Below are positions 27,001-42,000 of a stretch of DNA of 64,000 nucleotides, piece after piece. Location of the stretch: the NCBI RefSeq assembly GCF_000972845.2, contig NC_040016.1, forward strand, positions 9,134,701 through 9,198,700, given 5' to 3'. How positions within the stretch are numbered: the first letter of the stretch is position 1; each line of letters starts with the position of its first letter. Origin of the DNA: Larimichthys crocea. Its lineage: Eukaryota; Chordata; Actinopteri; Sciaenidae. A program made the translations under genes and the position numbers. Under the pieces are notes generated by a model. The model was given only the letters and a program-made list of their open reading frames with translations, was not told the origin of the DNA and did no database searches.

Positions 27001-30000
27001 TAGTCTCAGAAGAGGGTTGCAGGAAGTTTGCAGAATACAATGATAAGTAGATGCTTGAGACTGTAGTGTTCCATTTTAGTTACAGTTCATTTTGTTTTAA
27101 ACATATGGACACACTCACTACTTTTCCCGCTGGTCCTGGAGGCCCTTGGGGTCCCTTGAAGATGAAAGAGAAATATGTGAATCCACTAGCGGTGTATACA
27201 AAGTTATAAAAGCACTTTGTTCAAATAAAACCAACAACAGACCACTTCTCCTTTTTCTCCTCTCGCTCCCAAAGGTCCAGGGCTGCCCTATGGTCAAACA
27301 CAGATCAATAAAGATGCTGAAAAAAGATGTTTCATCTCTCAAGAAAATCAGTCGAATAGCACAAGAGCATATTGAAAAACTATGTGTCTCTATGTTGATG
27401 TATAAACGTGTCTCACATTTCGTCCATGCTCTCCTGGGTCGCCCATGTCTCCTTTCTCTCCTGGCCGTCCTGGTTGACCGTTCAGTCCCTGAGGGGGATC
27501 AATAAAAAAGTTCCATTTACTGAACTTTCCACTGAACGTTGAAAGAACAAAAACTGTGTGAAAGACACTTGTCCTACCCTCAGTCCTCTTTCTCCTGGCT
27601 TCCCCGGAAGTCCAGACTCCCCCTGATAAAAAATAAGTTTTAACGCGAAAAAGACATCTGCAGTGACACACTGATCTTTAGAAATAAACACACACTTCTT
27701 ATGATGTAAGTGGATGTTAAGATGTTAGCAAGAATAAGAGGAAGAGATCATACTTACAGGTACACCGTCATCGCCCTTCTCTCCTCTCTCTCCCTGTATA
27801 ACACAAGTATAAATAATTAATTCATTTTAACTGGGAGGAAACATTCATGGCATTACATTTCAAAATCAACAACATCGAGAGAGTGGACAGAACAGAGAAC
27901 ATACACCAAGAAAAAAGGGTTTACCTCTAAAATGGCATCATTAGAAAGTCATGCATGTTGAAAGGAACAGAAGAAAACTTAACAATAACAATTAAACAGT
28001 TTGATTATGTTTTTACAACAGTATAATGAAGTGTATCTTTTTTCAAGAAGGGCTTGGTTGTAGATCTTAGAAAATCAGTGACAACTAAATCCAGGTAACA
28101 CTGAAGAAGTCCCAGAGGACTCACAACCTCTATAGACTTATGTTAAAGTGTAACATTAAATGTGCAGTAAAGGTTTTGCAGTAGAAGTTTAGTAAAAGAG
28201 CTGAAAAATACGGTTCATATCATGAGCATAGTTATCATTCATCTGGACAACAACAACATGATAAGATCACAAGAGCTGCAACCAACAATCTCTATTGTTT
28301 GATCTGCTGATTTAAAAAGTGTTTTTAAATGATCAAAAAGCCAAAGATGTTCAGTTTACAGAGCTCCACTTAGTTCATCTATCACCGTACTGCATGTAGA
28401 TAATGCTAACAACAAGATACTGCAGCAGGTGTGGAGAGATTGGTAATGTTGAGGTATTGTATGAGTGAATAGCGTTTTTCACGGTTAAGACTTGGATGAA
28501 GTCGGGTCCCATATACCACTGACCTGTTTCCCAGCAGGACCCAGCTTGCCTGGGATTCCTGGTCGCCCATTCTCACCCCTCTCTCCTGGTTCACCTGGCT
28601 CTCCCTAAAGATCAGTTACACGACCAGTTTAACAATAAAATACTGATAAATTAACAGAAAAGCACCTGTATTAAAACAAAGCAGGCCTCTCACCTTGGCA
28701 CCCGGCTTTCCGCTGATACCCGCAAGTCCCTAAGGGAAGAGCACATGTTTTATGTATTTTCTGCGCAGTTTTAGGGCACGATTTACACTGACAGGTGGCA
28801 CAAGGGAATGTTTCATGAATAATGGATGCTATTGTCGGAAATATCACAGCAGCTGTAAACGTTATGATTCTGCCATTTGTTGTTCTGATGAGGACGTGTT
28901 ACAATGACTCCAGTGTGAGCTTACTCTCTCTCCCGGCTCTCCTTTAGGTCCAACAACGCCTGACCCTCCGGACGCTGGCGACCCCTGACAAAATGACAAG
29001 GAAAGGAAATAACGTTTAGATAGAAACTGGAAATGTACCTCACACAGAAACAATTCAATATTTTCTTGCTCACTTTCTCTCCTCTCTGTCCAGCTTCTCC
29101 TTTTTCTCCCCTTGACCCCTCAGCACCAGTCAGGCCTCTTTCTCCCTGTGCAAAGGAACAGAAAGATTTAAGGAACGTGTATGAGTGAGCTCTGTTAAAA
29201 TACTACAAGAACAGAATTTGATAGTTTACCTGTTCCCCTTTCTTCCCTGGAAGACCTGGGATCTGCATGAATAATACAGTAAAGACTTGTCATCACAGAC
29301 AAAGACCGTCATGGGCATTGAGTGCATATCCAAAATGAAAGGTAAATTATTATATGTCATGATTTTTTTTTTCTTATCTGATAACTCACACTTCTGCCGG
29401 GCTCCCCCCGTGCACCTTCGTTTCCCTGGGAACAGACGGGTTCACTTGTTCTATCATCTTTGCTTGGAAATTCATTACATCGCATTATGAAACACTATGT
29501 GATGGAACCACGTTCCTATTGACCTGCTGCCTTTCATATGATTGCACCTAATTGAATCAGTCTCACCTTTTCTCCCGCTGGTCCACTGGGCCCTGGTAAA
29601 CCCTGATGACAAATGCAGAGACTCATTCATGAGACTTGCTATGAATTTAAAACAGTCACACCGCGCAGCAAAACACGAGACAAAAGGACACACTGAGTGT
29701 CATTAGCCAATACTGTATGACAGTCTGTCACTCACTCTCAGACCCGATGTTCCTGCGAGGCCTGGCTTCCCTGGGTCCCCCTGAGAAACGACATTATTCA
29801 GATAACAAAATCACACTGAAGGGAAAGGACTTTAAATTAAAAGTTAATACTGCTGAACTCACTCGCTCTCCAGTTTCACCAGCTGGTCCTCTCTCCCCCT
29901 GCAAAGGGACACATGTCCAGATTCACTGAATGGTTTCTTGGTAAAGTTTGCCCAGTATCCCCTTTGTGTATGTAATCGACGTGATCTCAGAATGATGTAA

Positions 30001-33000
30001 CTTAGTGTAAGTGCATCTTACACTAAAGGACTGCTGCATTCTTATACTGATCTTGGTGAATATACTGTACATTATGTAACTTTTAAAACGGTTTGTTGCT
30101 AGTGACTGTTGAACTTCTGAATTTACACGGGCTCATCTAAAAAATAATAATCAATGTATGGAAAGGGATTTCCACATCATTTTTTCTGATGCAAAGAGGC
30201 TTTATTTATTTATTTATTATCATTATTATTACCACCATCTTTTACGTGAGCTTGATGAGACACACATCTGGCTCCACGAGACTGTCAATATCATTCCATT
30301 TAGATTTTTTAAAAATGTGCATGTGCTCTTCCTTGTGGTAAAACTTATGTCGAAACCTGTACCCGAGAATATGGACCGCTGTCGTTCAGACTATTAGAAA
30401 CCCACAATTAGACCACAAAGACTCTCACACACACAAGCAGACAGAGACATGCACATACTTGACTGATCATATCATATTACTCACCCTGTCTCCCTGTGAT
30501 CCAGCCTCACCTTGCTGTCCTCGGTCACCCTGACAGAAAGTGACAGTGACAGAGGTCACATATATTTAATTTATCTTATAAAAAGTGATTTGCCTTACCT
30601 TTACCTTACCTTGCTACCAATTTCTCCTGGAGGCCCACGGGGACCCTGAAAGACACGAGCAAAATGTTTGAACATAGACAAACATAAATAAATCAAGGAG
30701 GTTATGTTTTAGTCCCGTTTGTTTATGCATTTGACTGTTAAAAGAAGAGACACAGGAGATTTTAGTGATAGAAAGTTGGGCCATGGGCCAAGAAAGAACT
30801 GAATAGTTTTAACTGTGGAGAGCGCCATCATGTGGCCATTTAAAGACATTTTTGGGGTTGTTATGCTCTATTAGAGTCAAACCCGGGCCTCTGCTGTAGG
30901 GGCTCAACCTTAGTACAGATGGCACATATTGTATTGGGTGAGTTTATGATATACATTGTGCCATTTTATCCAATATTTAACAAATGTGATGCAAATCACT
31001 TTAATTCTTTAACTCATTGTGCAACCGCAGCCATATTTTAATGGTATATGCATAAAACAACTTTGTAAGATCTTGCCAAGTTTGATGGCATTATACTTAT
31101 TGGTGACCACAACATAAATACTTTTAATATAAAAATCCTCTTTGTACAAGTTTCAGAAGTCCTTGGATTGATAGTCTTTTAGTGTATGATGAAGATCTGG
31201 ATCCAGAACCAGGAAGATTTTGAAATTGTGATCGGTGTGAAGAGAATTGTGCCGGCATAGCAGAGGCATGTGCGATCAGTGTTTTCTAGTATTCACTGTA
31301 TTCATATCATTCATCATCGTGACATCAGCCATCTAAAACTGCTGTGTGTTCAACCTACCCTGTCCCCAGGCTCTCCTTGCCTGCCTTGAGCTCCAGGCAG
31401 CCCCTCACCACTGTCACCCTAAAAAAACAAACAATTTTTCTCTGAGATAAACATCTCACATGTTCAACCACTCGTACACCGAATCAGTCTGTGGCTACCT
31501 TGTCTCCTTTGGCACCCTGTGGTCCTGCTAGCCCTCTAGGGCCCAGAGCTCCTGAAGGTCCTGCAGTACCCTGACGATAAAAATTCAATTAGTAAATGCA
31601 AAATACACTCCAACATGTGCACAGGGTTTATCTGCAAACTAAACATGTCAGCAACACTGGCAGTGATTGACAGCACTTACTGGGGAGCCCTTCTCGCCCT
31701 TCACAGCCACCCCACTGCCGACTCCTGGAGGTCCCTGTCAGCAAAGAGAGATAAGGGCTAAGAATCATTATGCTCGCATGCTCCTCGGGACATTTCTACA
31801 GTGAGAGGACAAGCTGGTGATGGTGTGACTCACCCTCTCTCCTGTGCTGCCCTTGTCTCCCTGCAGAAAGAAAGAAAAATAAATAAATAAATAAATAAAT
31901 AAAAAGAGAGAGAGAGAGAGGGTGCTGATCATTGTTATTTCTTCATGATGATCCAAATCATCTATATTCAGGTCACAGGTTTCTTCATGATGATCCAAAT
32001 CATCTATATTCAGGTCACAGGTTGATACACTAACAACCCATCTCTCTGTTGCTCCATGTATTATCTCAGCATTTAGGCAACTGAAGGAAAAAAAGAAAGA
32101 AGACACAGTACCTGGAAGAACACTAAATTATTGTTATAATATAATATTTAATTTTCTTCTTCTACTTCTATTTCTTTCACTGAAGAGCTGAAAAATGTTG
32201 TAACGCTCGTTTGATCAGAATGAGAATCAATCATTTTAAACAGCGTGGTTTAAAAATGCACTAGAAATACCATCATTATCTGACTCAACTTTCAAATACC
32301 AAAATCGATTTTTGGATTCACTGAAAAAAAAAAAATCTGAAAGCAGGCCTCCTCACATTTACGAACGAAAAAAATGAAACTAAATAGTTAAGACCTCAAA
32401 TAAAAACAATGTCTTACCAATACATAAGTGGCTCAATGCTACCACCATGTGCATGAATCTGGGGATGACAGTTTTGTCTTAGAGCAGCGGTGAAGCCATT
32501 ATTTATTACAGTCTCTAAACTGTAGTCTGATGACTAGTTACTGTTTCAATAAAATTACTTTTAATTTATCAATTTCAACAGAACCAGAATTGTTTTCTAT
32601 GTATTTGAGTAAAATGTTTTCTTGCAAATGTCAGTAAGAAGTTCAGCAAAACAGCAAAAATATTTAAGCTCCCAAGCCAGTTTAAATGATTTTAGCATAA
32701 CAGCAAGCAAAGTGTTTCACTAATTTTATTTACATTAAATATTACAGCACACTCATGTTTGCTGTCACTCCAAATATCAAAATGATGACAGAAGCAACAG
32801 ATCTTATATTGTTAAGTCTGGTGTTTTAAGGACAGAAAGATGTTTAAAGACAGCTTGTATTTTGTTTGTGAGTTTTGATTTGTCACTTGCACTTGGTGAA
32901 GATGTGAATCATCATGTGCTGTCTGTTCTAATGAAAATCTTGCCCAGTGCATCTTACTTTCCAAATTAAAAAGTGACATTGAGAGAAGCAGCAGGAGAGT

Positions 33001-36000
33001 AGGCACACCTTGATGGAGAGTCCTGGTGTTCCTGGTATACCTGGGCGACCATCCTGACCTGGTGTCCCTGGAACTCCAAGGCTACCTTTGGCCCCATCGC
33101 TGCCTGGACGACCTGGAGTACCCTTAGTACACAACACAAACGCTGGTTAATATATAAAAATGACTTGGTACATCCAAAGCACCTAGACACCTAGACAGTG
33201 TTCTGTTTTCCAGTTTGTTTCTTACCGGTATTCCTGGGATGCCTGGCTCCCCTTTCCTCCCAGGTAGACCACCTCCAGATACAGTTGAGCCCGGTTCACC
33301 CTGAGGCATCAGCAAAGCAAAGTGAAAACACGTACAATGTTTTCTGTCTCTTTCAAACTGGAACAAAGGAATTATAAACACTTGTGAGGAGGGTTAAGAA
33401 TAAGGTCAGAAATGATCACTCAGCTCACCCTTTCACCTCTTTCGCCCTTTTGCCCTTGTGGCCCTGTCACACCAGGTCCACCCTAGAACAACAGAAAACG
33501 ACTTTTGTTCATATGTCCACTAAGAAACTCTGCAGTGCAGGAGATTGAGAGTTACTCACTTGGTCTCCTCTGACACCAGGTAGGCCCTGTGAACCCTGCA
33601 GACAGAAAAACATCATTTCATGACCTCTATATCCTCTATAATACGACAACATGACCACGTTCCAACAGGTCAATGAAATCTGGTCCCTGTACTCACCGGG
33701 ACCCCGGCGCTTCCAGGGGAACCAGGTCGTCCTGGCAACCCTGGATTTCCATCAATGCCAGGAAAACCCTGAACAGAAAACAAACCACATGTTACAATAG
33801 TCCTAATGAGGCACATTTGTATCATTTTGGTATGGTCTTAGATGAACTCACTCTTTCCCCCTTTTCTCCTTTCACGCCCCCTGAAGGGTCAATGGGGATA
33901 GTTTGGCCCGGTGGACCTGGGCGTCCTTCAGGTCCTCTAGGCCCTTCCCTCCCAGGCAAACCATCACGACCCTACATCATACACAAACACACCATATTAC
34001 TGTGAACAATCAATTCATCATTTTGAAAAATCAATACATCAGTGTATAGAGGAATCGTCAACATCAGTGTTAATGGATGACTCACAGGCTCTCCCTTGCG
34101 TCCATCGACACCATCTCTGCCTCTTTCACCCTGTGGAGTCGAACAAAAAAATAGCACCATAAGTGCTGAATATACAAATTACAAGAAGAGTGCTAAAAAA
34201 TTAGCAACTTCCCGCACTGTACCTTCTCTCCACGCTCTCCCCTCTCACCCTAAAAGAAATTGGAAAAATCAAACTTAGAGATCAGACAGTAAGGAGGAGT
34301 AGGCAAGAGAAGAGGAGCAATACAACTTGAAGTTTCTGTCAGTCGTCAAATCTGCAGTATCTTCATCAAAGATGGGGCCAAGTCTTTAAACTCACCTGAG
34401 GGCACTGAATGTTACAATGATCTGGACCTGGAATTCCCTAAACAAAACAAGAACAGAAACATCAGGCTGAGATGAGTCTGTTGTCTGATATGCTGCTTTA
34501 TTACTGTGATTCAGTTCCATGCTTTTTCCATTAAAAAGCTGTTTGTGAAATAGTTGAACTGAGAGTCACAGTATTGTATTGTATGTTGCTTTGGCCATTG
34601 TTATTACTAGGACAAAAAACAAAGCATGCTTTTTCCTGGTTTCTTCTTACGTCTGGTATTCTGGCAATACCACAGAGCAAGTCTGCCAGATCGCTGTGTA
34701 GGGTGTCCAACTGTGCTCCATCACGGGTATACAGGATGTTCTGGGTGCTGCCATCTGTCACCACCCGACGCAGCTCCTCTACATTCGCCTGGTCTATACC
34801 CACTGCTAACACTGTCACACCTGGCAGACACACACGCCAACAGATTTGTCTCAATGAAGAGAGGGCAGATTTTTTTGGGCTTGTGTGTGGAGTGTACAAA
34901 GTCAGTGTAAGGAGACCCCGTTACAGAAATACAGTTTACATACACTTCTGTGACTGAAATATTGAAACCAAATTGCCTAGTTGAAGCCAACTGCAGTGAT
35001 CTAGTAGGCGCAGGCAGTTACATTCAGTCAGTCTAAGTTTCATTCTACAGATGATTGTTCCAGCACACCTGAAGCCCTGAGACCACTGGCTGCGAGAGTG
35101 AGGTTGTCAGCTGATCTTCTGTCAGCGATGATCACGACAGCACCAGGGACCCTCGGCCTCCGCCCAGATGTGGTGGTCAGAAGGTATTGTCTGGTGAATG
35201 TCACTGCCTCACCTGCAGAGGGAGACAGACAATATCAGAACTACTGAAACACAAACATACACAGACACATACTGAGCAGGTACAGATATGAAGTTCACTA
35301 AGGACAGAAAAAGGACAACGCCAGGAAGAACAGAAAGAAATACTGACCGATGTTATTCCCTGGGCTTTCATCAAAGGGTGTGGACTCGATCTCTTGAAGA
35401 AGCGTGTCAGATCTGCCATGGCGATTCAGCAGGAACCATATTTTGGGTCTGTAACCGTATACCACAACTCCCATCTGAAAGAGGCAGAAAATAATCTAAA
35501 TATTGGCAGCACACAACTAAAATCTACTTTTCAATACCGTGTTTAGATTTTTTCTTCTCCGTAGAGCGGTACCTGTGAGTCCCGGGCTCCGATAGTGTGG
35601 AGCGACCTCGCTGCACTTGTCAGGAGTTCACGCAGAGGTCTTGCAATGCTAATCCGATCTGTAGATGCCGGCACCAGAAACACCACATCCAGACGCCCGT
35701 CCACACATACTGTTGAACAAAAAAGTTTGTAGTTGTAAATAAGGTATCAAAAAGGTGTTTATATGTACAATAAGTATATGAAAGGGCATGTGTTGGTGGG
35801 TTACCAGTGTGTTCATCTACAGAGCTCTCTGTTCCCAATCCAGATGCAAAGGTGGGCTGCACGGTAAAGCGATATCGACGACCCAGACGCAGCCCCGTCA
35901 CCTGGTAATAGCTTGACGAAGCAGGGAGCGTAACAGACAAACCTGGACCAACATCTGAGAAATATGAACAGTTAAATTGGTAGGACTGTAGAGCAGGCAT

Positions 36001-39000
36001 ATAGGAGTGTAAAAGAAATGAATTATATATAGTTTCACCTGACTCCTCTCTCCAGCGCAGAATATATCCTGTGGCACCTTGTAGTGGATTCCAGCCGAGC
36101 CGCACAGAATTCTGGGTAACCTCTGCCACTCGTAAGGTTGTGGTAGGTAGTGATGGAGGTGGGGTGACGGCACCAGCTGTATGTAGAAAAGAAGTAAATA
36201 CACAGCAATCTTATGCTGCGCCAAACAGGAAAAACACAGAGACCAACATGAAGAAAAACACACAAACACTGCCAGTGTTCCTAAGTGGTTGCTCCAGTCT
36301 GCTGCAGCACCATCATCCTAATGGTGTCATCATTAGGCCCTGCATAGGTCATCAGCTGGCAGACGTTAACACAAGGTTGCCATCACAACCAGGACAAGAA
36401 AGGACAGAAAGTAGCAGAGATAGACAGGACTCACGTGTGGTGACTCTGACAGACACAGGGGTTCCCTCCCTGTTTTGAACTAAAGCCATGACCTGCACCT
36501 CGTACTGGGCTCCGGGGTCCAACCGGTCTAGATCCACTGTTGTCACTTCCCCTCCCACCAATTGACTCCTCTCTTGACCGCCTACAGCAGCACATAGTCA
36601 TAGTAGTGAGTAGTGTAACACAGACCGGCCGCCATAAAACATCCTTATTTCTCATTTTAAGTCAAATTTAAATATGGCAACTTGATGTTTTTAAAGAAAC
36701 TTTGATTATTTCTCTAAGATGTGAGATGTGTTGAACCACAAATGGACTACCGTCTGTTTTCCTCCAAGACACACGATAAGCTGTCGCTCCTTGCACACCA
36801 ACCCAAGTGATTCGGACGACCTCTCCATGGGTCTCGTGGACTTGCAGTGACGTCACAGTCCCGACCACGGACTGATCTGACTCTGAAGATCACGACACAA
36901 AACAATCAATCAGTTATTCTACTTTGCATCCCCCTACTGGTAGCCAAGTTTCTCCCAAAAGACAATGCGGACAACAATAATGTGTATTTGACAAATTAAG
37001 TCAGGTACCTGTTCTGATAGCCAGGGTGGAAGGACTTCCCTCTCGAGAGCCACTTAGTGAAGAAACTAACACAGTGTAGGCTGAATTTGCCTGTAGTCCA
37101 TCAATGGTGTAGGAAGAGACATCGGCAGGTACATTACGAGTTGTTTCAACTCCTGCATCAAACAAAACACGGCAGTGAGATGGAAATGTAGAACACACAC
37201 CAAATCTAAACACTATTCATTATATTACCTTGTTATCATGTATGTTGATGTATCTCATGAAAATAAAATAAGAATAATAATTCTAATCATTGCTTACCAT
37301 CATCACGCCGCCAAGTGATCTTATAGCCAGTTGCCCTAGTTGAAGATGACCACGCAATACGGATCCTCTGAGATGTGACGTCGATGATGCGAAGGCCAGA
37401 CACGGATCCGCCGTGAGGGTTAGTCCGAGAAGACAGCGTGACCACTTCTCCAACACGCTGATCAACCATAGGTGCCACGCCAATTACCAGTGCCTCATCT
37501 GGTTGCAGGCCGTCTATAGTGAAGGTTGCGACCTCCGCGCCGAGAAGACGGGACTGCTCTGCACCTGCAAGGCAGAACATAAAGGAATATGAAAAAATGC
37601 ACATGAAAAATTGATTACAAGCCAAAAAAGAGAGAGAGAGGAATAAAAATGTGAAACTTCAAAGTCTGCTGCTGCTGGGCTGCCCCACTGCTGCTGTCTT
37701 TTGAAGGATCATGAGGTAAGATCTAAAAATTACAGCCTCTGCTCTGTCTTCAAATTGACGTAAAAGAAAAACACAATAATACAGGATTGACAAAAGGATG
37801 ACCTCACAAACACGTAACACTTACTGTTGCCTTGTCTCCAAGTAACCCTGTAACCTGTTGCCCCAGTAACACCTGTCCAGGCAATTCGAATTCTCCGACT
37901 GTTTGCATTTGTCACTCGGAGGTTAGTCACTCTGCCAACACCTTGCTCTGGAAAAAAGGGCATACACACCTCATGTGGCAAAATTCATTGTAAAAAGAAA
38001 GCAAGCCTGAGTATTTCACGTTGTAGTGCAGCGACAGGGACAGAGAAAAGGTTTAAAACAGGAACGCTAGAACAAATGTGGAAAATAAATGAAATAAAAA
38101 CTGGATGTTTACAGGGACAGAAAGACAGGATGAAGCGCACAGCAGTACCATGTCACTGCTTAACCTACCTGGTTTAATGTAGACAGTAACTGCGTCCCCT
38201 TCATTTTCTCCCACCAGCGCTGTGACACTGACGCCGTAAGACACTCCCACTGTCAGGTCTCTGAGGTCAAGGGTCGTCTGGTTCCCAGGGATAATCCGGG
38301 TTTCCTCTGTTCCCGCTGACATGACATGAAACATTTTCAAAGGCATGCTTTCCTTCATAATTAGGCACCAAATAAATCAAAATAAATAATAAAATAACGG
38401 ATAAAATCTGCAAGCGTACTTTCTGTGCTCAGGATAACGATGCGGTACTGTGTGGCTCCGGCTACACCCGTCCAGCCGATTCTGACAGTACTGCCCAGAG
38501 ACTCGACAACTCTCAGGTTGGACACCCTCCCCACAGGCTGTTCCTCTGCAACACCAGAGAATTAGGACACTCATGAAATTTGAAAGCAAAGACATAGACA
38601 GAAGAACTACTACTAATTCAACTCCAGCACATGTATGACCAACAAATCAATCTAAATCTAAAGTTTATTGTTTGTGGCTGACCTCTGGATGTGGTGGAGA
38701 CAGGTGTGGCCTCCTCACGACCTTCGTACAAGGTGTACAGGGTGATAATATATTCTGTTTTGGGCTGAAGGCCTGTTAAATCGTAGCTGGTAGTGCTTCT
38801 GGGAAATGACAGGCTCTGGACGCGGCCTCCTGGAGACAAAGATGATGATCAGTGGATTTATGTCTACAGCATCATTATATACTTCCTACTGTTTCCAAAT
38901 AGACTGTTTGCACAGCAGCAGACATTTCAACATGTCATAACTCACAGGTATATTAATGATGGCTGCATTCCACATAGGGGAGGTCCCTCTATTCACTGTT

Positions 39001-42000
39001 AGTCTTACTGGGACACTTAATGGAGCTGAGTTGTTATTACTGTTATTAAGTCCACCTGTGTCAATCCAGCTTTGACAAGCCAAAAAGTCTTCTATGCAAC
39101 CAGTCCATTAAAAGTGGAGCTGGCATTTAATACACTGTGAGGCAAGTCAAATCCTGAAGTGATAAAACTTATCAGGATACAGCACACACAACAAGGTTAA
39201 TGAAAATCTAAATGATACTTAAAAGAACTATATTTTGCAGCACATATAAAAAAAATAATTTATTACCTTCCCCCTCCCTCCACTCGAGGCGGTACCCTTG
39301 TGAGGACTGAATGATTCTCCAGGTGAGGCGAATAGTGGAGGGGCCGGTGGTAGCTGCTCTGAGGACCTGCTGCTCCTGACGCTCTGATGAAAACACACGT
39401 TATGTAATATGTATGTAATTATGTAATATGTCATAAGGGAAGCTTAATCAATCAATGCATGGATGAAACTTGTATTAACACGCAGAATGACAACAAATAA
39501 CCACAGGAATAAGGAATGACTGTAATGTATGTCCGTACTGTCAAACTAATCTGAAAAACAACGTAGAATTGATTTATTTGTAGAAAGACATGATGATTCA
39601 CTGCAAACAACTCAAGCAATGCCAATTAAATAATGCCGGAATTTCGCCAGCTGCTTTAGGCTCAGCAAACATGACTGACATGTATGTAGCATACACACAC
39701 ACACACACACACATAACAGCTGCCACAGTAGCATTTCTTTCAGATTTCACTTGATAACAGCTGCCACAGTAGCATTTCTTTCAGATTTCACTTGATGCTT
39801 AGAAAAAACTGCTGCACACTACACTCAAATCACATGCTTATATACCTATCCTGCAGGAGCTGCAGGGTTTGCCTGCAAAGATGTCACACTCTGACACCTC
39901 CAAATTAGTATTATGCTGAAGGCTGACAATTACAAGACTGATGGAATGATGAGTGCCATTAAATAAAAGGTAGCACAGATTATATGAGGTGTGTAGAGAA
40001 ACCTCATGAGAATAGGGGTTTAGGCACCTGAGCTTTTCTGTTTGACATTACAAAGTATCTGGGCCCAGATACTGAGTGAGTGATCACAAATATGCCAATA
40101 TGAAACCTTTCCAAATAAACAATTCAACACCTGGATGGAGTATTTTTTTGGGGGCCTTTTCGAGCTTTATTTTTTGAGAGAGAGAGATGAGGAACGACAT
40201 GAAGTAAAGGGCCGCAGGTCAGATTCGAACCCTGGGCCGCTGCTGAGCCTTCGTACATGGGACGGATGCTCTACCAACTGAGCTAATCGACACATCTGGA
40301 TGCAACATTTTAACACATTCACTTACACGAGCTGTTCATATTCATGCCAGAGCTCTGGACTTATTTTTAGGGTTCAGGAATGTGTTGTGAAATGGTGCAA
40401 AAACTACCGTTTTGAGAAGGAGATGAAATACCACACCTCTGCCTTCAGGCTGCTGGTGTGGTGGACTGTCAGAGAGCAAAAAATGATCACACAGGTCAGT
40501 CCCGCGGGATAGATGTAATGTACTATATACAGCCGCAGGTCTTGATGGTGATGAACATAAATCAACAGGAAAGTGACAGTGGGCAGCCCACAGGCCAGAC
40601 AACAAAGTCTACAGACGAATGGCTAAGCAATATGCACTCAGTGATGTCTCTTCTAAGCCTGACAGTCAGACTATACACTAACAAATAAACATTTTGCTCC
40701 ATAGCACAGTCGTTCGCTTGACTGAATGCCATGCAAAGATACTGAAGTGGTTGCAAATGTGGAAGAAGATAAACAGAACCAAAAACCATTTTAAAAACGA
40801 TGTCATGCAGTCTTTGTTACGTTGTCTGAGACTTAATGTTTGGCATGACACATTTTCCTAATGAGGAAGCAACAGACAAACCACAGACACAACACACAGT
40901 TGTTAATCTACCAGTTTAAACAGGAACAAACAAGAGAGAAATCAGCTGAGGTAAAGTTTAAGTTACTGTGGTGTGCAGTATATAGAGGACTGTATATGTC
41001 TCACTTCTTTGATAGCAGATTTGGGCCACACAGAGTTTTTCACTCCTCCATTTCTGCCAGCTCTCTGCTCGCGTAGCGGGCCCCGCAGTGACTCAGCCTC
41101 CATTGAAATAACACTAGTCGACTGAAGTGACACCACATGGGCATTACTCACGAGATGCAGATGGCGTGTGTGTATAATGAGTGTGTAGGTGTGTGAGAGA
41201 TGTTCCTTAAACAGAACTAAACAGTAACACGTGCAGGTTTTCAGTATAGAGACAAACAACGGGGGAAGATTGTCAGCCATTTTCTCTATCTGTGCTTCCT
41301 GTCCCTGTACTTGGCGGGACACACCAAAAGGCAACCGCCAATTTAAAAAGCAATCTTTTACGACAATTACTAATCTAAGAAACGAAGGGACACAAAAATA
41401 GTATGTAATTTAGTGTATTGTGGCAATTAAGTGCTTTGGTCTGTGTTTAACAGTGAGTTTTTAGAGGGAAGAGGGTATAATGAACTCAGAAATACTCAGA
41501 GAGAGACGTTTCATGTAATGAACTACTGAAACCACACCTACCTATCTTAAACCTGGCTGTTGCTCCAGGTCCCTCAGTGTTTCCTTCATACAGTGGGATA
41601 ATAGTGACAATGTACTCTGTGTCGGGCTGCAGATTGGACAAAGTGTAAAACTCGCTGTCAGCAGCAACCTCCACAGTCTCCACATTTCGACCTTTGTAAA
41701 CAGAAATAGAAGAAGAATATAGAAACGTGTAAGCATTTTTTAAAATACCGACGGACAGATATGCAACATGTCGTTTGATGTGTGCTTTGTCCTGACCTGT
41801 AAACGGCCCCCAGACCAAACGGTAGGCTCGCGCGCCGCTGACACCTCTCCACCGCACACGCACACTGCCCTCTGACTCCGTCTCCACTGTTAACTGCTGC
41901 ACTGCCTCAAGGCGTACTGACGCATGCAAAAACATGAAGACAGACACTTTGAATAGTATTTGATAATTACACAGAAACCCATTACAAACCACAAGGAGAC

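Noticed and set aside
30002..30026. 10-bp inverted repeat ttagtgtaag / cttacactaa
   Set aside because: Arms of 10 bp occur by chance in a window this size.
33673..34005. Plus-strand ORF of 110 codons, and others like it (26508-26885, 36071-36478, 34574-34957)
   Set aside because: These are antisense shadows of col7a1 exons. Gly-X-Y coding has an opposite strand poor in stops, and the minus-strand exons have splice sites and phase.
40259..40294. tRNA gene suggested by A-box and B-box words
   Set aside because: The tRNA part is diverged and fused to a non-tRNA body with a low-complexity tail, which is the layout of a SINE.
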